A program made the translations under genes and the position numbers. A DNA stretch of 64,000 bases from Lysinibacillus louembei. Its GTDB lineage: Bacteria > Bacillota > Bacilli > Bacillales_A > Planococcaceae. The stretch's first letter is position 1; the number at the start of each line of letters is the position of its first letter. The notes below the pieces were generated by a model that did no database searches, was not told where the DNA came from, and saw only the letters and a list, made by a program, of their open reading frames with translations. This document shows positions 1 to 9,087 of this stretch, in pieces. The stretch lies in the NCBI RefSeq assembly GCF_033880585.1, contig NZ_CP137624.1, positions 372,001 through 436,000 on the forward strand. Direction: 5' to 3'.

Positions 1-2360
1 ACACGAATATTCGCATTTGGTGCGCCTCCATCTTCATTGTTGATAGGGTCAATATTGGCATATGCATACTTCACGCCACCAGCTTTAACAATTTCATTAA
101 TTAAACGCTCATAGCTTTCATTTGCTGCAGCATCTCCTGCGCTTGCACCATTATTATCTTGCACTTCCGTTACCCCAACGATATCAGGGCTTTGTAAATC
201 TTTAACAAATGCGCGTGCTAGCTTTGCTGCCTTATCTGCAGACGTTTCCTTCGTATTATTAGAGAAGTTTTCTAAGTTATATGAACCAATTGTTAGCTTC
301 TTGTCATCTTTTACAATATGCGTTTGCTCTGGTGTTACTGAACTCTTTACATGAGCATTTTGCATTGCTGCAAGATTCGCATAAATTTTATAGTTTTGAT
401 AAGAGTAGCCAACAACGCCAACGATATCGCCTACAAATTTATCACCTGTCGACACTTCAAATTCACGCGCTGCCCCATTTGGCTCTAAACGGAATTGGAT
501 GCGATCTGCATTTTGATTATCCTTCTCTAAAAGAATACCGCCATGCTTCGTGTTCGTCGCTTTCCCCTCTAACACTGTTACTAAATCACCATTTGCCTGT
601 GGGCCAACTGCTTTGACATTCGATACTTGTACACGCATACCTTCTAGGCTTTCCCAGAAATCAATTGCATCTGTTTCTGGGTTAAATACTGTTAAATTAT
701 CACTATCAATCGCATTCGATGGCAAATTGCTTGCATCAATTACAACTGGTGTTGGTAGTTTAACATTTTTCTGCAATACCGTTACTTTGCCACCTTGGTC
801 GTCCCGCACATTAATTTGTGTCGTTAATAAATCCGTCGTTTGGCGATCTGCATAGCCTTCGATTGCATATTCAGACACTTTCCCTGTTACCGAAACTAAG
901 TCCCCAACTTCGATTGGCCATTTATTGCGACCTGAGTACAATAAAATGCCTTCTGATGTGTGAGGGTCATTGTCCATCAGCTCATCAGGTGTTTGAATTG
1001 TGTAATATGTTGAACCAGTCACCTCATAGCTTGATGTCACGATGCCTTCCACACCTTCTACAACTTTATTGTTGTAAGTCGACGTATGGCTCGCACCTTG
1101 AATATCGTGAATACGCAGTGCATCAACAATTGTATAATCCATTGTGATAACATCGCTGTACACTTGATCTGCTGTTTTGACAACTGCTTTTAACGTTGTA
1201 TTTTGGTTAATTTGAATCGGCTCTGCATATGTTGCGCCGCCAACTTTAGGGTCTACACCATCCAAAGTATATAAAATTTCCGCATTCGCTGTCGTCGAAG
1301 TTAAAGTCACCGTCGTACCGCCAATAAATGTGCCTCCCGCCGGTGTAGCAACTGGTGGCAACACTAACGAAGAATCAATGACAACATCCGCACTTGAACG
1401 TGGAATAATTTGATAGTCATTATCAAATTGCTGTACAATCCCTGCAATTGACGCATACGGATTTTCAGTTAAGCCTAAATCGCCCTTTTCATCGCGCACG
1501 ATAAATGTATTGCCCTCTGTGTCAGTTGCTTTATAATTTGCCCAGCCAGTACCTTCACTGTCTTTTGTTAATATCACGTTTTGAATTTTTACTAATTGCG
1601 ATTCATTACGCTCATCAACCTCTGCACCTGCAATGACTTTTGGCTGAGCAGCTTGTCCACTTTCCTTTGTTACAACTGCTGCTTTATCTAGCTGCAATAA
1701 GCCGCGATAATCTGCAAGTGTGCCTTTTAATGTGACAACATCCCCTTCAGCCACATTTAGCGAAGTAGGTCGAACAGCAATACCGCCTGTTGCATCCTGT
1801 ACAGCTAACGTATTTTTCAGCTTAGCCGTAACTGTACCTTTAATTGTCACTTCAGTTCCTGGCGCAGCTGCACGAGCCTCTGCCATTGTCATTGCTTCTG
1901 GCTCTGTTGGTAACTCCGGCTCTGTCACGTCACCTGTAAATTGAATTGCACTCGGTGACTTTAACCCCGCCTTTGTAAAGTAGGCTTCTAGATTACCTGT
2001 AACATCAATCTGCTTCCCTAGCGCAGCTGGATTCGATTTCAAGCCAAATTCAGAACGATAGCTAGAAGTTAACTGCACGAATAGCATTTTCGAAACATCC
2101 GTCTCATTCGGATTATCCGCAATCGCAATATTCGTATCCTCTACACCCGTTGTCACAACGCTCGTCGCTGACTTGACATAGCCAACGATATAACCGCGAA
2201 CTGTAGCAATACCACTATTATTGGCAATTGCCTCCCCTACAGACAGTGCTTGTCCAGTCTCCGCATGTACTGCCATTGGCATAGCAGGTGCTACTGCACT
2301 CACAACAAGCGCCGACGCCGCTAACACATTAAATGAAGTACGCCATTTTCCTTTTTTCAT
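1..2360 (-). CDS. Secreted multidomain nuclease, N-terminal part (runs off the left edge)
   Basis: About 786 codons read without a stop from ATG at 2360, preceded by AAGGGGA at good spacing. The signal peptide ends near VHAE. Next comes an OB-fold-like segment beginning SVGEAIANNSG (DUF6359-like), further OB-like stretches, and a chitobiase C-terminal-like domain around 1150-1380 (ILYTLDGVDP). Close to the left edge an endonuclease/exonuclease/phosphatase domain begins (LTIGSYNLENFS, then DIVGVTEVQDN). This architecture is typical of large extracellular DNases or 5'-nucleotidases (YhcR/ExeM-like) that scavenge nucleic acid outside the cell. The catalytic domain is cut off, so wall anchoring and full activity cannot be judged. 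Confidence 0.8.
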   Translation of the reverse strand, partial: MKKGKWRTSFNVLAASALVVSAVAPAMPMAVHAETGQALSVGEAIANNSGIATVRGYIVGYVKSATSVVTTGVEDTNIAIADNPNETDVSKMLFVQLTSSYRSEFGLKSNPAALGKQIDVTGNLEAYFTKAGLKSPSAIQFTGDVTEPELPTEPEAMTMAEARAAAPGTEVTIKGTVTAKLKNTLAVQDATGGIAVRPTSLNVAEGDVVTLKGTLADYRGLLQLDKAAVVTKESGQAAQPKVIAGAEVDERNESQLVKIQNVILTKDSEGTGWANYKATDTEGNTFIVRDEKGDLGLTENPYASIAGIVQQFDNDYQIIPRSSADVVIDSSLVLPPVATPAGGTFIGGTTVTLTSTTANAEILYTLDGVDPKVGGATYAEPIQINQNTTLKAVVKTADQVYSDVITMDYTIVDALRIHDIQGASHTSTYNNKVVEGVEGIVTSSYEVTGSTYYTIQTPDELMDNDPHTSEGILLYSGRNKWPIEVGDLVSVTGKVSEYAIEGYADRQTTDLLTTQINVRDDQGGKVTVLQKNVKLPTPVVIDASNLPSNAIDSDNLTVFNPETDAIDFWESLEGMRVQVSNVKAVGPQANGDLVTVLEGKATNTKHGGILLEKDNQNADRIQFRLEPNGAAREFEVSTGDKFVGDIVGVVGYSYQNYKIYANLAAMQNAHVKSSVTPEQTHIVKDDKKLTIGSYNLENFSNNTKETSADKAAKLARAFVKDLQSPDIVGVTEVQDNNGASAGDAAANESYERLINEIVKAGGVKYAYANIDPINNEDGGAPNANIR

Positions 2361-2406
2361 AAAAGGTCCCCTTTTCAATTTAATACTTTCATAGTTTTCT
2401 TTATAT

Positions 2407-2462
2407 GTCTGTTTTCTATTAAACAGACGTCTTACTTTTACCATTATAGCAAGCGCTTTCTT
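2407..2462 (-). promoter_or_regulatory. Promoter, cre-like site and 5' hairpin of the secreted nuclease gene
   Basis: On the minus strand a TATAAT -10 lies at 2443-2448. A 15-nt sequence at 2448-2462 (AAGAAAGCGCTTGCT) matches the CcpA cre consensus WTGNAANCGNWNNCW at all but one fixed position and abuts the -10. The -35 is poor. Downstream, GTCTGTTT/AAACAGAC (2407-2428) forms an 8-bp hairpin just inside the predicted transcript and could stabilise it. The position suggests repression on preferred carbon sources. Confidence 0.5.
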
Positions 2463-2617
2463 AAGTTTTTTTAATTTATTGTAAATTTGAGCGGGTTTTG
2501 GGGAAAATCGTTCGGAGGGCCTATGGGGGGTGTTAGTTTTGGAGGGAGTTGTTGAAGGAATGCATGGGAAATAGGGTTTAGACTTAGTAAATCAAGAGTA
2601 ATGACAATCAAACACTT

Positions 2618-2655
2618 AACGTCACATTTCTTTTTGTCGAAAGAAATGTGACGTT
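2618..2655. terminator. Perfect 16-bp hairpin between the membrane gene and the nuclease gene
   Basis: AACGTCACATTTCTTT at 2618-2633 is the exact reverse complement of 2640-2655, with a 6-nt loop. It lies downstream of the minus-strand gene ending at 2758 and probably ends that transcript, although the T-tract after it is weak. The rest of 2463-2757 holds no gene that I can see; 2493-2570 is G-rich on the plus strand. Confidence 0.5.
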
Positions 2656-2757
2656 TAAATTACAGACAATTAATATATTGTTATATGTATCGAAACTCTA
2701 TGTCTCATCTATCTTTAACAATAAAAGAATTTCTCGAATATCGGGCTTTTCTTGCTA

Positions 2758-3738
2758 TTAAATAACTTCTTCTACTTTTACAGTCCCTAATTTCTCTAAA
2801 AATTGAATGATATCTTGTTTTGCAGTTTTTTTGCTTTTATGCGTTTCTAAAAAATATGGACCAATTTCAAGCGGCGCATTAAAGTCAGCCCCATTCTGAT
2901 GCACAGCTTTATCGCTAATCAAATACCTGATTTTCCCTGTTTTATATGGCACAATATCTTCGAGCTTCACTTCTTGCTCAATCAAATATTCCATTACATT
3001 TTTATAAAATTCTCTTACGGTGTTTCCTCCTATAACTTCATTATTTATTTTTATTTGTAATTCATAATCTGGCCTTTTATTTGCTGCCCTAATCTTATCT
3101 ATCAAATTTTCAAACTTAATAATTTCACTTTGAAAAGCCTCTTTTGTCGCATCATCTGAGGTATTATTATATGCCTCTAACAAAGAATCTACCATCCGTA
3201 TATAATATTCAAGGAGTAGATCTTGTTTAGCTTTAGAATAGTTTATTTTCAACTCTTCAACATTGTCCATCAAACTTTCCATCTTATTCCCTAATTCACT
3301 ATTTATTTTTTCATTTTCATTATTTTTTTCTTTCACTTCTTCAATAGATTCTTTAATTTCCTTTCTTAATTCATTATTCATATTTTCAGATTTGCTATAG
3401 CTTTCTTTAACCAATTTAATTTGCTCTTCATAATACTTTTTTAATTCTTTATTTTGTTCTTTCGCATCCTTCAAATCATTCATAGCAGCTTGAAGTTTCT
3501 GCCTTCTAAAATACTCAATTGACAGAGGTAAAACCCCTGCTACTAATGAAATCAGAATAGTAATTACAATAAGTAATTTATTCCAAGCATTATTATAAAA
3601 TTGGTCTAAAAGATATAGAAGATCTATCTGCTCTTGTAGATTCAACTCTATATCACCATTTGTTGCTAATGTATGTATAGGTGTACATAGAATAACCAAC
3701 ATTATGATGCCTATAATTAATATAAAATTTTTTTGCAT
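2758..3738 (-). CDS. Membrane-anchored coiled-coil protein of unknown function
   Basis: 326 residues; ATG at 3738 follows AAGGTGA. There is a signal-like hydrophobic start (about 4-24) and a second membrane segment near 53-77 (LLIVITILISLVAGVLPL). A long, highly charged coiled coil follows (about 80-180). The C-terminal ~95 residues form a compact domain (GGNTVREFYKNVMEYLIE, then KTGKIRYLIS and YFLETHKSKKT). I associate that module with tails of uncharacterised proteins but cannot name it. It lies 64 bp downstream of another membrane gene on the same strand and is probably co-transcribed. The function is unknown; linkage to the regulator at 5018 is positional only. Confidence 0.6.
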   Translation of the reverse strand: MQKNFILIIGIIMLVILCTPIHTLATNGDIELNLQEQIDLLYLLDQFYNNAWNKLLIVITILISLVAGVLPLSIEYFRRQKLQAAMNDLKDAKEQNKELKKYYEEQIKLVKESYSKSENMNNELRKEIKESIEEVKEKNNENEKINSELGNKMESLMDNVEELKINYSKAKQDLLLEYYIRMVDSLLEAYNNTSDDATKEAFQSEIIKFENLIDKIRAANKRPDYELQIKINNEVIGGNTVREFYKNVMEYLIEQEVKLEDIVPYKTGKIRYLISDKAVHQNGADFNAPLEIGPYFLETHKSKKTAKQDIIQFLEKLGTVKVEEVI

Positions 3739-3802
3739 GTTACAATCACCTTCCTGTGAGTTAATTTTAGCTTTTAAATCAAAATAATTAAATTTCCCAA
3801 AA

Positions 3803-4717
3803 TCACATTTTATTCAAATCAAAAGAACTCGATTCCTGTTGCTTCTTTTCTTCAATTATTAAATCCAGTATTGATAGAAAATACTTTAAAGTGCGTTTTT
3901 CAATGGTAAAGAAGTTTATTGAGAATTTAGCAATAATCCAAATCACTAAAACTATTGCCAATACCATAGCAAACAGTGGGATGTTCTCTATTTTTAAAAC
4001 AGCATTTACAAAATCCATAATTTTATTGAACTGTTCGTTATTACCAGGGTTTGCTCCCGAAAAATAATTTCCAATACTTTCAATTCTATTATTTAAAATT
4101 TTTATTACAAATGGCGTTATCGATAATGTCACAATTGGAAAAAGTAGAACCTTCAGTTTATTAGAGGGATTATTTTTTATTTTGAATTTTAAATGATTTC
4201 TTAATAGCTCATAGTAAAATAAATTATCTTCACATAATTCTTGAATTTTATGTTTTACTTTTTTTAGATTTTTTATATCATTAACTTCTGCTAACTCACT
4301 AAAATGAGCGAAAAAGAAATCATAGGTTATGCTAGGCTTACTAAGCCATATTGCTAATTCTTTATCATAAATTGCAGGCCGTTTGTACATCATTCTTAGG
4401 AGAAAATTATATATGATTGTAACTACAGAGAGTGCAAAAATTATAGATATCGTAATAAAGAAATATATTAAGATTGCCCAGATTAAGTAATTGATTTCTC
4501 CAAAAGAAGACATTTTTTCAAGCTTTGTTGGATAAATACGCACTAAAACAGATAATATAATCATCCAAATAAAATATTTAAGCATACTTTTAAAATCTTG
4601 ACTGATTTTAAATTTTTGAAAACCTCCTACAGAATTTTTACCTATGTAAATTAATGTTTGAACAATAAAGTTGCAAATAAGCATTACGAGTAATAAGACT
4701 AGTAAATACTCCATCAT
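3803..4717 (-). CDS. Polytopic membrane protein of unknown function
   Basis: 304 residues with about five hydrophobic segments: near 3-25, 46-63, 80-105, then two in the second half around 190-210 and 250-275. A soluble, charged stretch lies between 110 and 185. GAAGGTGAT precedes tandem ATG codons at 4717 and 4714, so the exact start is ambiguous by one codon. I recognise no family motif. The gene is followed by the coiled-coil membrane gene, and the AT-rich composition of the pair resembles accessory DNA. Possible roles include an immunity or transport function controlled by the nearby Rgg-like regulator, but that is inference. Confidence 0.55.
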   Translation of the reverse strand: MMEYLLVLLLVMLICNFIVQTLIYIGKNSVGGFQKFKISQDFKSMLKYFIWMIILSVLVRIYPTKLEKMSSFGEINYLIWAILIYFFITISIIFALSVVTIIYNFLLRMMYKRPAIYDKELAIWLSKPSITYDFFFAHFSELAEVNDIKNLKKVKHKIQELCEDNLFYYELLRNHLKFKIKNNPSNKLKVLLFPIVTLSITPFVIKILNNRIESIGNYFSGANPGNNEQFNKIMDFVNAVLKIENIPLFAMVLAIVLVIWIIAKFSINFFTIEKRTLKYFLSILDLIIEEKKQQESSSFDLNKM

Positions 4718-4796
4718 ATCACCTTCTCACAAAATAAGTTATATTCATGTCAATAAAAGGAGCATTTAATCAATTATATAGCACTATAAGAAAAGA

Positions 4797-4817
4797 GCGT
4801 CCAATGCAAAAGGACGC
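4797..4817 (-). terminator. Terminator of the short peptide gene
   Basis: GCGTCC (4797-4802) pairs with GGACGC (4812-4817). On the minus strand the stem is followed by TCTTTTCTT. It lies 45 nt after the peptide stop codon and separates that transcript from the membrane genes downstream. Confidence 0.65.
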
Positions 4818-4861
4818 CTAATTAGTTAGAATATAAATAGCAATTTAATAGAGATGTTTAT

Positions 4862-4918
4862 TTACTTACCCACGCCACTAAACCAAATATGTAAAGTTTC
4901 AATAACTACATCTAGCAT
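4862..4918 (-). CDS. 18-residue peptide, candidate signalling peptide of the adjacent Rgg-like regulator
   Basis: ATG at 4916-4918 encodes MLDVVIETLHIWFSGVGK and ends at TAA (4862-4864). GAAGGGGTGA precedes the ATG by about 7 nt, an unusually good ribosome-binding site for a random short ORF, and a terminator follows. The peptide is mostly hydrophobic, with an aromatic HIWF core. It is divergent from a regulator of the Rgg/PlcR class, a layout known for SHP/Rgg pairs in streptococci. It lacks the basic N-terminus of classical SHPs, so a different export route or an intracellular role is possible. Confidence 0.45.
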   Translation of the reverse strand: MLDVVIETLHIWFSGVGK

Positions 4919-4985
4919 AAATTTTCACCCCTTCGATATAATTTTCAAATTTCATGATAATATAGAATTAGAAAAAATGTAAAAG

Positions 4986-5001
4986 TAGTCATAAAAGACT
5001 A
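4986..5001. promoter_or_regulatory. Inverted repeat in the divergent promoter region
   Basis: TAGTC (4986-4990), six bases, then GACTA (4997-5001), directly upstream of the regulator start. It could be an operator for the Rgg-like protein or simple autoregulation. The arms are short, so this is weak evidence. Confidence 0.25.
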
Positions 5002-5017
5002 GAATTGAGGGTTAGAG

Positions 5018-5863
5018 TTGTTAGGTAAAAATATTAAGGAAATTAGAATGAACAAGGGACTTTCTCAAGAATATGTTATTGAATCATTAATGACTCAAAG
5101 TGCTTATTCTAAATTTGAGTTAGGCAAATCAGAAATAAGAGCTTCTGTGCTTATTAATATTTTGTCAAAGTTAGATATGAGTTTAGAAGAATTACTCTAT
5201 ATTACAAATGACTATAAATTCATGGCAAAAGAAGAGCTTGTGCGTAGCTTTTTTGAAATTCCTTCAATTGGTTTAACTAATTTAGAGAAAATACTAAATA
5301 AAGTAGAATTATATTTAAATTCACATAGTGATGATACAATTCAAAATATCTATTACCTTTGTAAATCATATATAATACTGATTAAAACGAATGATTTTGA
5401 ACAAGCTAGCTTATTTGCGTCAAAAATATGGAAAAAACTATCTAAGCGAAACCAATTTTATGTGATTGATTTATATTTTTTAAATGCTATTCTTTTTATG
5501 TTTCCGCTAGATGTAATATTTAATTTAAGAGACTTGATGGAAAAGTCAATTGCTCAATATAATGGTCTATTTAAACTACAAAAAATTCAAATTAATATTA
5601 ACTTGAATATTGCACTTTTATTGATGGAAAAACATCGTTTTGAGGAAGCTTTAAATGAATTGGAAACTATAAGAGATGTTTTGAAAGAGGAAAAAGCCTA
5701 TGAACAGCTTGGAATTTACTATATAAGAAAAGCCTTATGTTTAAATAAATTAAATCAAGAATGGATTCCTTTAGCTGAAAAAGGGAAGTTATTATTATCT
5801 GCAATCGAAGAGTTTGATTTATTAAAAAGAGCTGAGCAAGAAATTGAAAGATGGGGGAATTAG
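5018..5863 (+). CDS. Rgg/PlcR-like HTH transcriptional regulator
   Basis: 281 residues, starting at TTG (5018) with GAGGG six bases upstream. Residues 1-60 form an XRE-type helix-turn-helix (LGKNIKEIRMNKGLSQEYV, then SAYSKFELGKSEI). The remaining 220 residues are all helical and TPR-like, as in Rgg/GadR/MutR and PlcR-type receptors that bind short peptides in the cytoplasm. The length is typical of these families (about 280-300). It is the only plus-strand gene in the first 45 kb. A divergent short peptide gene lies 99 bp away and is the obvious ligand candidate. Peptide specificity cannot be predicted from sequence. Confidence 0.8.
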   Translation: MLGKNIKEIRMNKGLSQEYVIESLMTQSAYSKFELGKSEIRASVLINILSKLDMSLEELLYITNDYKFMAKEELVRSFFEIPSIGLTNLEKILNKVELYLNSHSDDTIQNIYYLCKSYIILIKTNDFEQASLFASKIWKKLSKRNQFYVIDLYFLNAILFMFPLDVIFNLRDLMEKSIAQYNGLFKLQKIQININLNIALLLMEKHRFEEALNELETIRDVLKEEKAYEQLGIYYIRKALCLNKLNQEWIPLAEKGKLLLSAIEEFDLLKRAEQEIERWGN

Positions 5864-5925
5864 TTTAAAAAATATAAAAGTTGCAACATCGGAAAATATA
5901 CTATTTAATTTTAAAATAAAAAACA

Positions 5926-5965
5926 CTCTCATTTGACCTAGTAACATGCCTAAGTCAAATGAGAG
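5926..5965. terminator. Terminator of the pgi-pgcA transcript, possibly bidirectional
   Basis: CTCTCATTTGAC (5926-5937) pairs with 5954-5965. On the minus strand it is followed by TGTTTTTTATTTT, a good U-tract 24 nt after pgcA. It could also stop the plus-strand regulator transcript, with weaker T content on that side. Confidence 0.8.
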
Positions 5966-5989
5966 GTGTCTCTTCTAATCAATATTCCA

Positions 5990-7696
5990 CTATTTCACCA
6001 ACGCCACAACCGCCCTCTTCACAGCCTCCAACTTCTGCTGTGCTGCTTCCATCGTCTCATCCACAACGCCAATATAAAACTTACATTTCGGTTCTGTGCC
6101 TGATGGACGAACAGCAATCCATGTGCCATCAGCCAAAATAAATTTCAAGACATTTTCCTTTGGTAATGTAAGTGACTCTGTCTGACCATCTGCTAACGTT
6201 GCTTGTCCTGCTAAATAATCTTCTACACGTTGTACAGCGAATCCCGCAATTTCCATTGGCAGTTGGTCACGTAAGCGTTGTAAAATCGCCTGCATTTCTG
6301 CTTGCCCATCTTTACCTTCGAATACTTGTGAAACAAGTGCTTCTTGGTAATAGCCAAATGTTTCATAAAGATGCTCCAGCTGATCTAATAAGGTATGCCC
6401 TTGTAGTGCATAGAACGCAGCCATTTCGGCTACTTTCAATGCGACTTGTACCGCATCTTTGTCCCGCACAAAGGTTTCGATTAAATAGCCATAGCTTTCC
6501 TCATAACCGAACAGATAGGTGTGCTCACCTGTTGCTTCATAGTGCGCAATCTTCTCCGCAATATATTTAAAGCCTGTCAGTGTATTTTCTGTGACCACGC
6601 CAAAGCTCTCTGCAATTTTTGCTCCAAGCTCCGCTGTCACAATCGTCTTGACCATGACACCGTTGTTTGGTAGTGTGTCATTTTGTTGTTTGGTTTCCAA
6701 TAAATAATATAACAATAATGCGCCAAGTTGATTGCCTGTTAACAGCTCATAGCGCACTCCATTCCATACCGCCACACCTAAGCGATCTGCATCTGGATCT
6801 GTCGCTAACAATAGCTCGGCACCCACTTGTTGCCCTTTGGCCATCACCAGTGTAAAGGCTGCTGCCTCCTCTGGGTTAGGATAAGTCACAGTTGGGAATG
6901 AACCGTCCTGCACGGCTTGCTCCTCCACAATCGTTACATCTGTAAAGTCAAATGCCCGTAAGCCTTCGCGTACAGGGACTAAGCCTGCACCATGTAACGG
7001 TGTATACACAAGCTTCATATCGAGTGCAACTTTACGCGTATCCTTCAATGTTAGTAATTGTTGCAAATAAGCTGCATCAAGCGCCTCTAATAACCATGTA
7101 AGCAGTCCTTGTGCTTCCAATGTCTCAAGCTCTACTACATCAATGGAGAAAATATCCTCGATGTCCTGCATATGCTGGATAATGGCATTTGCCCCATCTG
7201 GCACAAGCTGCGCTCCATCTTCCCCATATACTTTAAAGCCGTTATATTGTTTCGGATTATGACTCGCTGTAATGACCACACCTGCATAGGCATTCAACTC
7301 TCGCACTGTAAACGATAGCTGCGGCGTTGGGCGAGCCTCTTTGTAAACATAAGCACGAATGCCATGTGCCCCTAAAACACGTGCTGTTTCACAGGCGAAT
7401 TCATAAGAGAAATGACGCGTATCATAGGCAAGCACAACACCACGTGCCTTTGCACTTTCTCCATTCGCTGCTACATAACGCGCCAGTCCCTCTGCTACAC
7501 GGCGAATTGTATAGAGATTCATACGATTTGTGCCTACACCAAGCACACCACGCATACCACCTGTGCCAAATGAGAGATCTTGATAAAATCGATCCTCTAT
7601 CGCTTGTTCCTCTCCAGCAATCGCTGTTAATTCTTCCTTTAAATGATCTGGTAAGGACTGCTGCATCCATTGTTCATATCGCTCTTGTACACTCAC
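5990..7696 (-). CDS. pgcA: Alpha-phosphoglucomutase
   Basis: 568 residues, close to the 581 of B. subtilis PgcA. It interconverts glucose-6-phosphate and glucose-1-phosphate, feeding UDP-glucose and dTDP-sugar synthesis. The phosphoserine loop TASHNP is at about 143-148, the metal-binding loop TDPDADR near 305, the sugar loop GYEESYGY near 395, and the phosphate-binding RPSGTEPK near the C-terminus. The start is GTG at 7696, overlapping the pgi stop codon by 4 nt (GTGA), which implies translational coupling. Lying just downstream of the glycan locus fits a role in precursor supply. Confidence 0.93.
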   Translation of the reverse strand: MSVQERYEQWMQQSLPDHLKEELTAIAGEEQAIEDRFYQDLSFGTGGMRGVLGVGTNRMNLYTIRRVAEGLARYVAANGESAKARGVVLAYDTRHFSYEFACETARVLGAHGIRAYVYKEARPTPQLSFTVRELNAYAGVVITASHNPKQYNGFKVYGEDGAQLVPDGANAIIQHMQDIEDIFSIDVVELETLEAQGLLTWLLEALDAAYLQQLLTLKDTRKVALDMKLVYTPLHGAGLVPVREGLRAFDFTDVTIVEEQAVQDGSFPTVTYPNPEEAAAFTLVMAKGQQVGAELLLATDPDADRLGVAVWNGVRYELLTGNQLGALLLYYLLETKQQNDTLPNNGVMVKTIVTAELGAKIAESFGVVTENTLTGFKYIAEKIAHYEATGEHTYLFGYEESYGYLIETFVRDKDAVQVALKVAEMAAFYALQGHTLLDQLEHLYETFGYYQEALVSQVFEGKDGQAEMQAILQRLRDQLPMEIAGFAVQRVEDYLAGQATLADGQTESLTLPKENVLKFILADGTWIAVRPSGTEPKCKFYIGVVDETMEAAQQKLEAVKRAVVALVK

Positions 7697-8982
7697 TCTG
7701 TTACCGCCTTTTCTTCTTTCAATAATTCAAGCATTTTACGTTTATATGCCTCTACCCCTGGTTGGTCAAATGGATTGACCTCTAATAAGCAGGCACTCAT
7801 CGCACAAGCCTTCATAAAGAAATAAATTAAATACCCAAGATGGTACGCATCCAGCTTCGGTAGTTCAATTTGAATAACTGGGACATCGCCCTCTGCATGA
7901 GCTAATGCCGTTCCTTGCTTCGAAATCGCATTAATTTCATTAAAGGTGCGATTCGTTAAATAATTTAAGCCATCCTCGTCACGCACATCATATGGTACTG
8001 CCATATCCCCTTCAATTTCATGGAAATGGAGCAATGTTTCAAATAAAATACGACGACCATCTTGAATATATTGCCCAATCGCATGTAAATCAGTAGAGAA
8101 CGTCACCGTTGAAGGATACAGCCCTTTATGGTCCTTCCCTTCACTCTCCCCAAATAGCTGCTTCCACCATTCATGGAATTTGCTTAAGCCTGGCTCAAAC
8201 GAGGCAAGTAACTCATTTGTATAGCCTTGCTCATACAGCATGTGACGCATCACGGCATACTTATAAGCATCATTAAAGGCTAATTCCGGCTGTGCCAGTT
8301 CAGTCGCTGCATGACGTGCGCCATCCATTAGCTCCTGAATATCGATACCAGCAACCGCCACAGGCAATAGACCAACAGCTGTTAACACGGAATAACGCCC
8401 ACCCACATCATCTGGAATCACAAACTGACGATAGCCCGCTTTATCTGCAATATTCTTTAAAATGCCCTTCTCTTCATCTGTTGTGACAATAATACGCTCT
8501 ACTGCTTTATCCCCGTAGCGCTCTTCCATATACAAACGCAACACACGGAAAGCTAGAGCTGGCTCCATCGTGCCACCAGACTTTGAAATAACATTGACAT
8601 AGACCTGTTTGCCATCTAAATAAGCAAGCAACTCCTTGATATAGGCACCGCTCATATTTAATCCAGCATACACTACCTCAATGCCGCCTTTTGGCAAGCC
8701 GAAATAAGGTGCTAGTGCCTCTTGAATGGCACGTGCACCTAAAAAGGAGCCTCCGACACCGATTACGACTAAAACATCTGCACATGCTTTGATTTCGCTA
8801 GCGACATAGTTAATTGATGTCACTAATTTCTCATAATCATGTAAAGGAGCATCCATCCAACCTGTTGCGTAATGGTTAGGTAGGTTCTCATGAATTTGCT
8901 TTACTTGATCTTTATATGTTAATATGTCCTGTTCATCTAGTGAACAATTAAGTAATGTTGTTTGTAGAATTTCCTTTTTCAC
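7693..8982 (-). CDS. pgi: Glucose-6-phosphate isomerase
   Basis: 429 residues. It interconverts fructose-6-phosphate and glucose-6-phosphate in glycolysis and glycan precursor supply. Visible motifs are VIGVGGSFLGARAI (about 72-85), the sugar-phosphate site SKSGGTMEPA (about 133-142), VGGRYSVLT, and the C-terminal NPFDQPGVEAYK carrying the catalytic lysine. The start is GTG at 8982 with GAGG about 10 nt upstream. It is coupled to pgcA by a 4-nt overlap. It is slightly shorter than B. subtilis Pgi but has all core motifs. Confidence 0.93.
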   Translation of the reverse strand: MKKEILQTTLLNCSLDEQDILTYKDQVKQIHENLPNHYATGWMDAPLHDYEKLVTSINYVASEIKACADVLVVIGVGGSFLGARAIQEALAPYFGLPKGGIEVVYAGLNMSGAYIKELLAYLDGKQVYVNVISKSGGTMEPALAFRVLRLYMEERYGDKAVERIIVTTDEEKGILKNIADKAGYRQFVIPDDVGGRYSVLTAVGLLPVAVAGIDIQELMDGARHAATELAQPELAFNDAYKYAVMRHMLYEQGYTNELLASFEPGLSKFHEWWKQLFGESEGKDHKGLYPSTVTFSTDLHAIGQYIQDGRRILFETLLHFHEIEGDMAVPYDVRDEDGLNYLTNRTFNEINAISKQGTALAHAEGDVPVIQIELPKLDAYHLGYLIYFFMKACAMSACLLEVNPFDQPGVEAYKRKMLELLKEEKAVTE

Positions 8983-9087
8983 AATTAAAAATCCTCGTTT
9001 CTTCTAAAAAATATAATAGCCTTATTATGACATAGAATAGTTGGAAAAACCATTTATAATACAATTGCTTTATATAAAAGGAAAAAA

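Noticed and set aside
2493-2570. G-quadruplex in the G-rich stretch upstream of the nuclease gene
   Set aside because: G-runs are present, but the loops between them are long and uneven, and there is no sign of conservation to lean on.
6172-7725. Several plus-strand ORFs opposite pgcA
   Set aside because: They lie antisense to a clearly conserved enzyme, with no RBS or recognisable domain.
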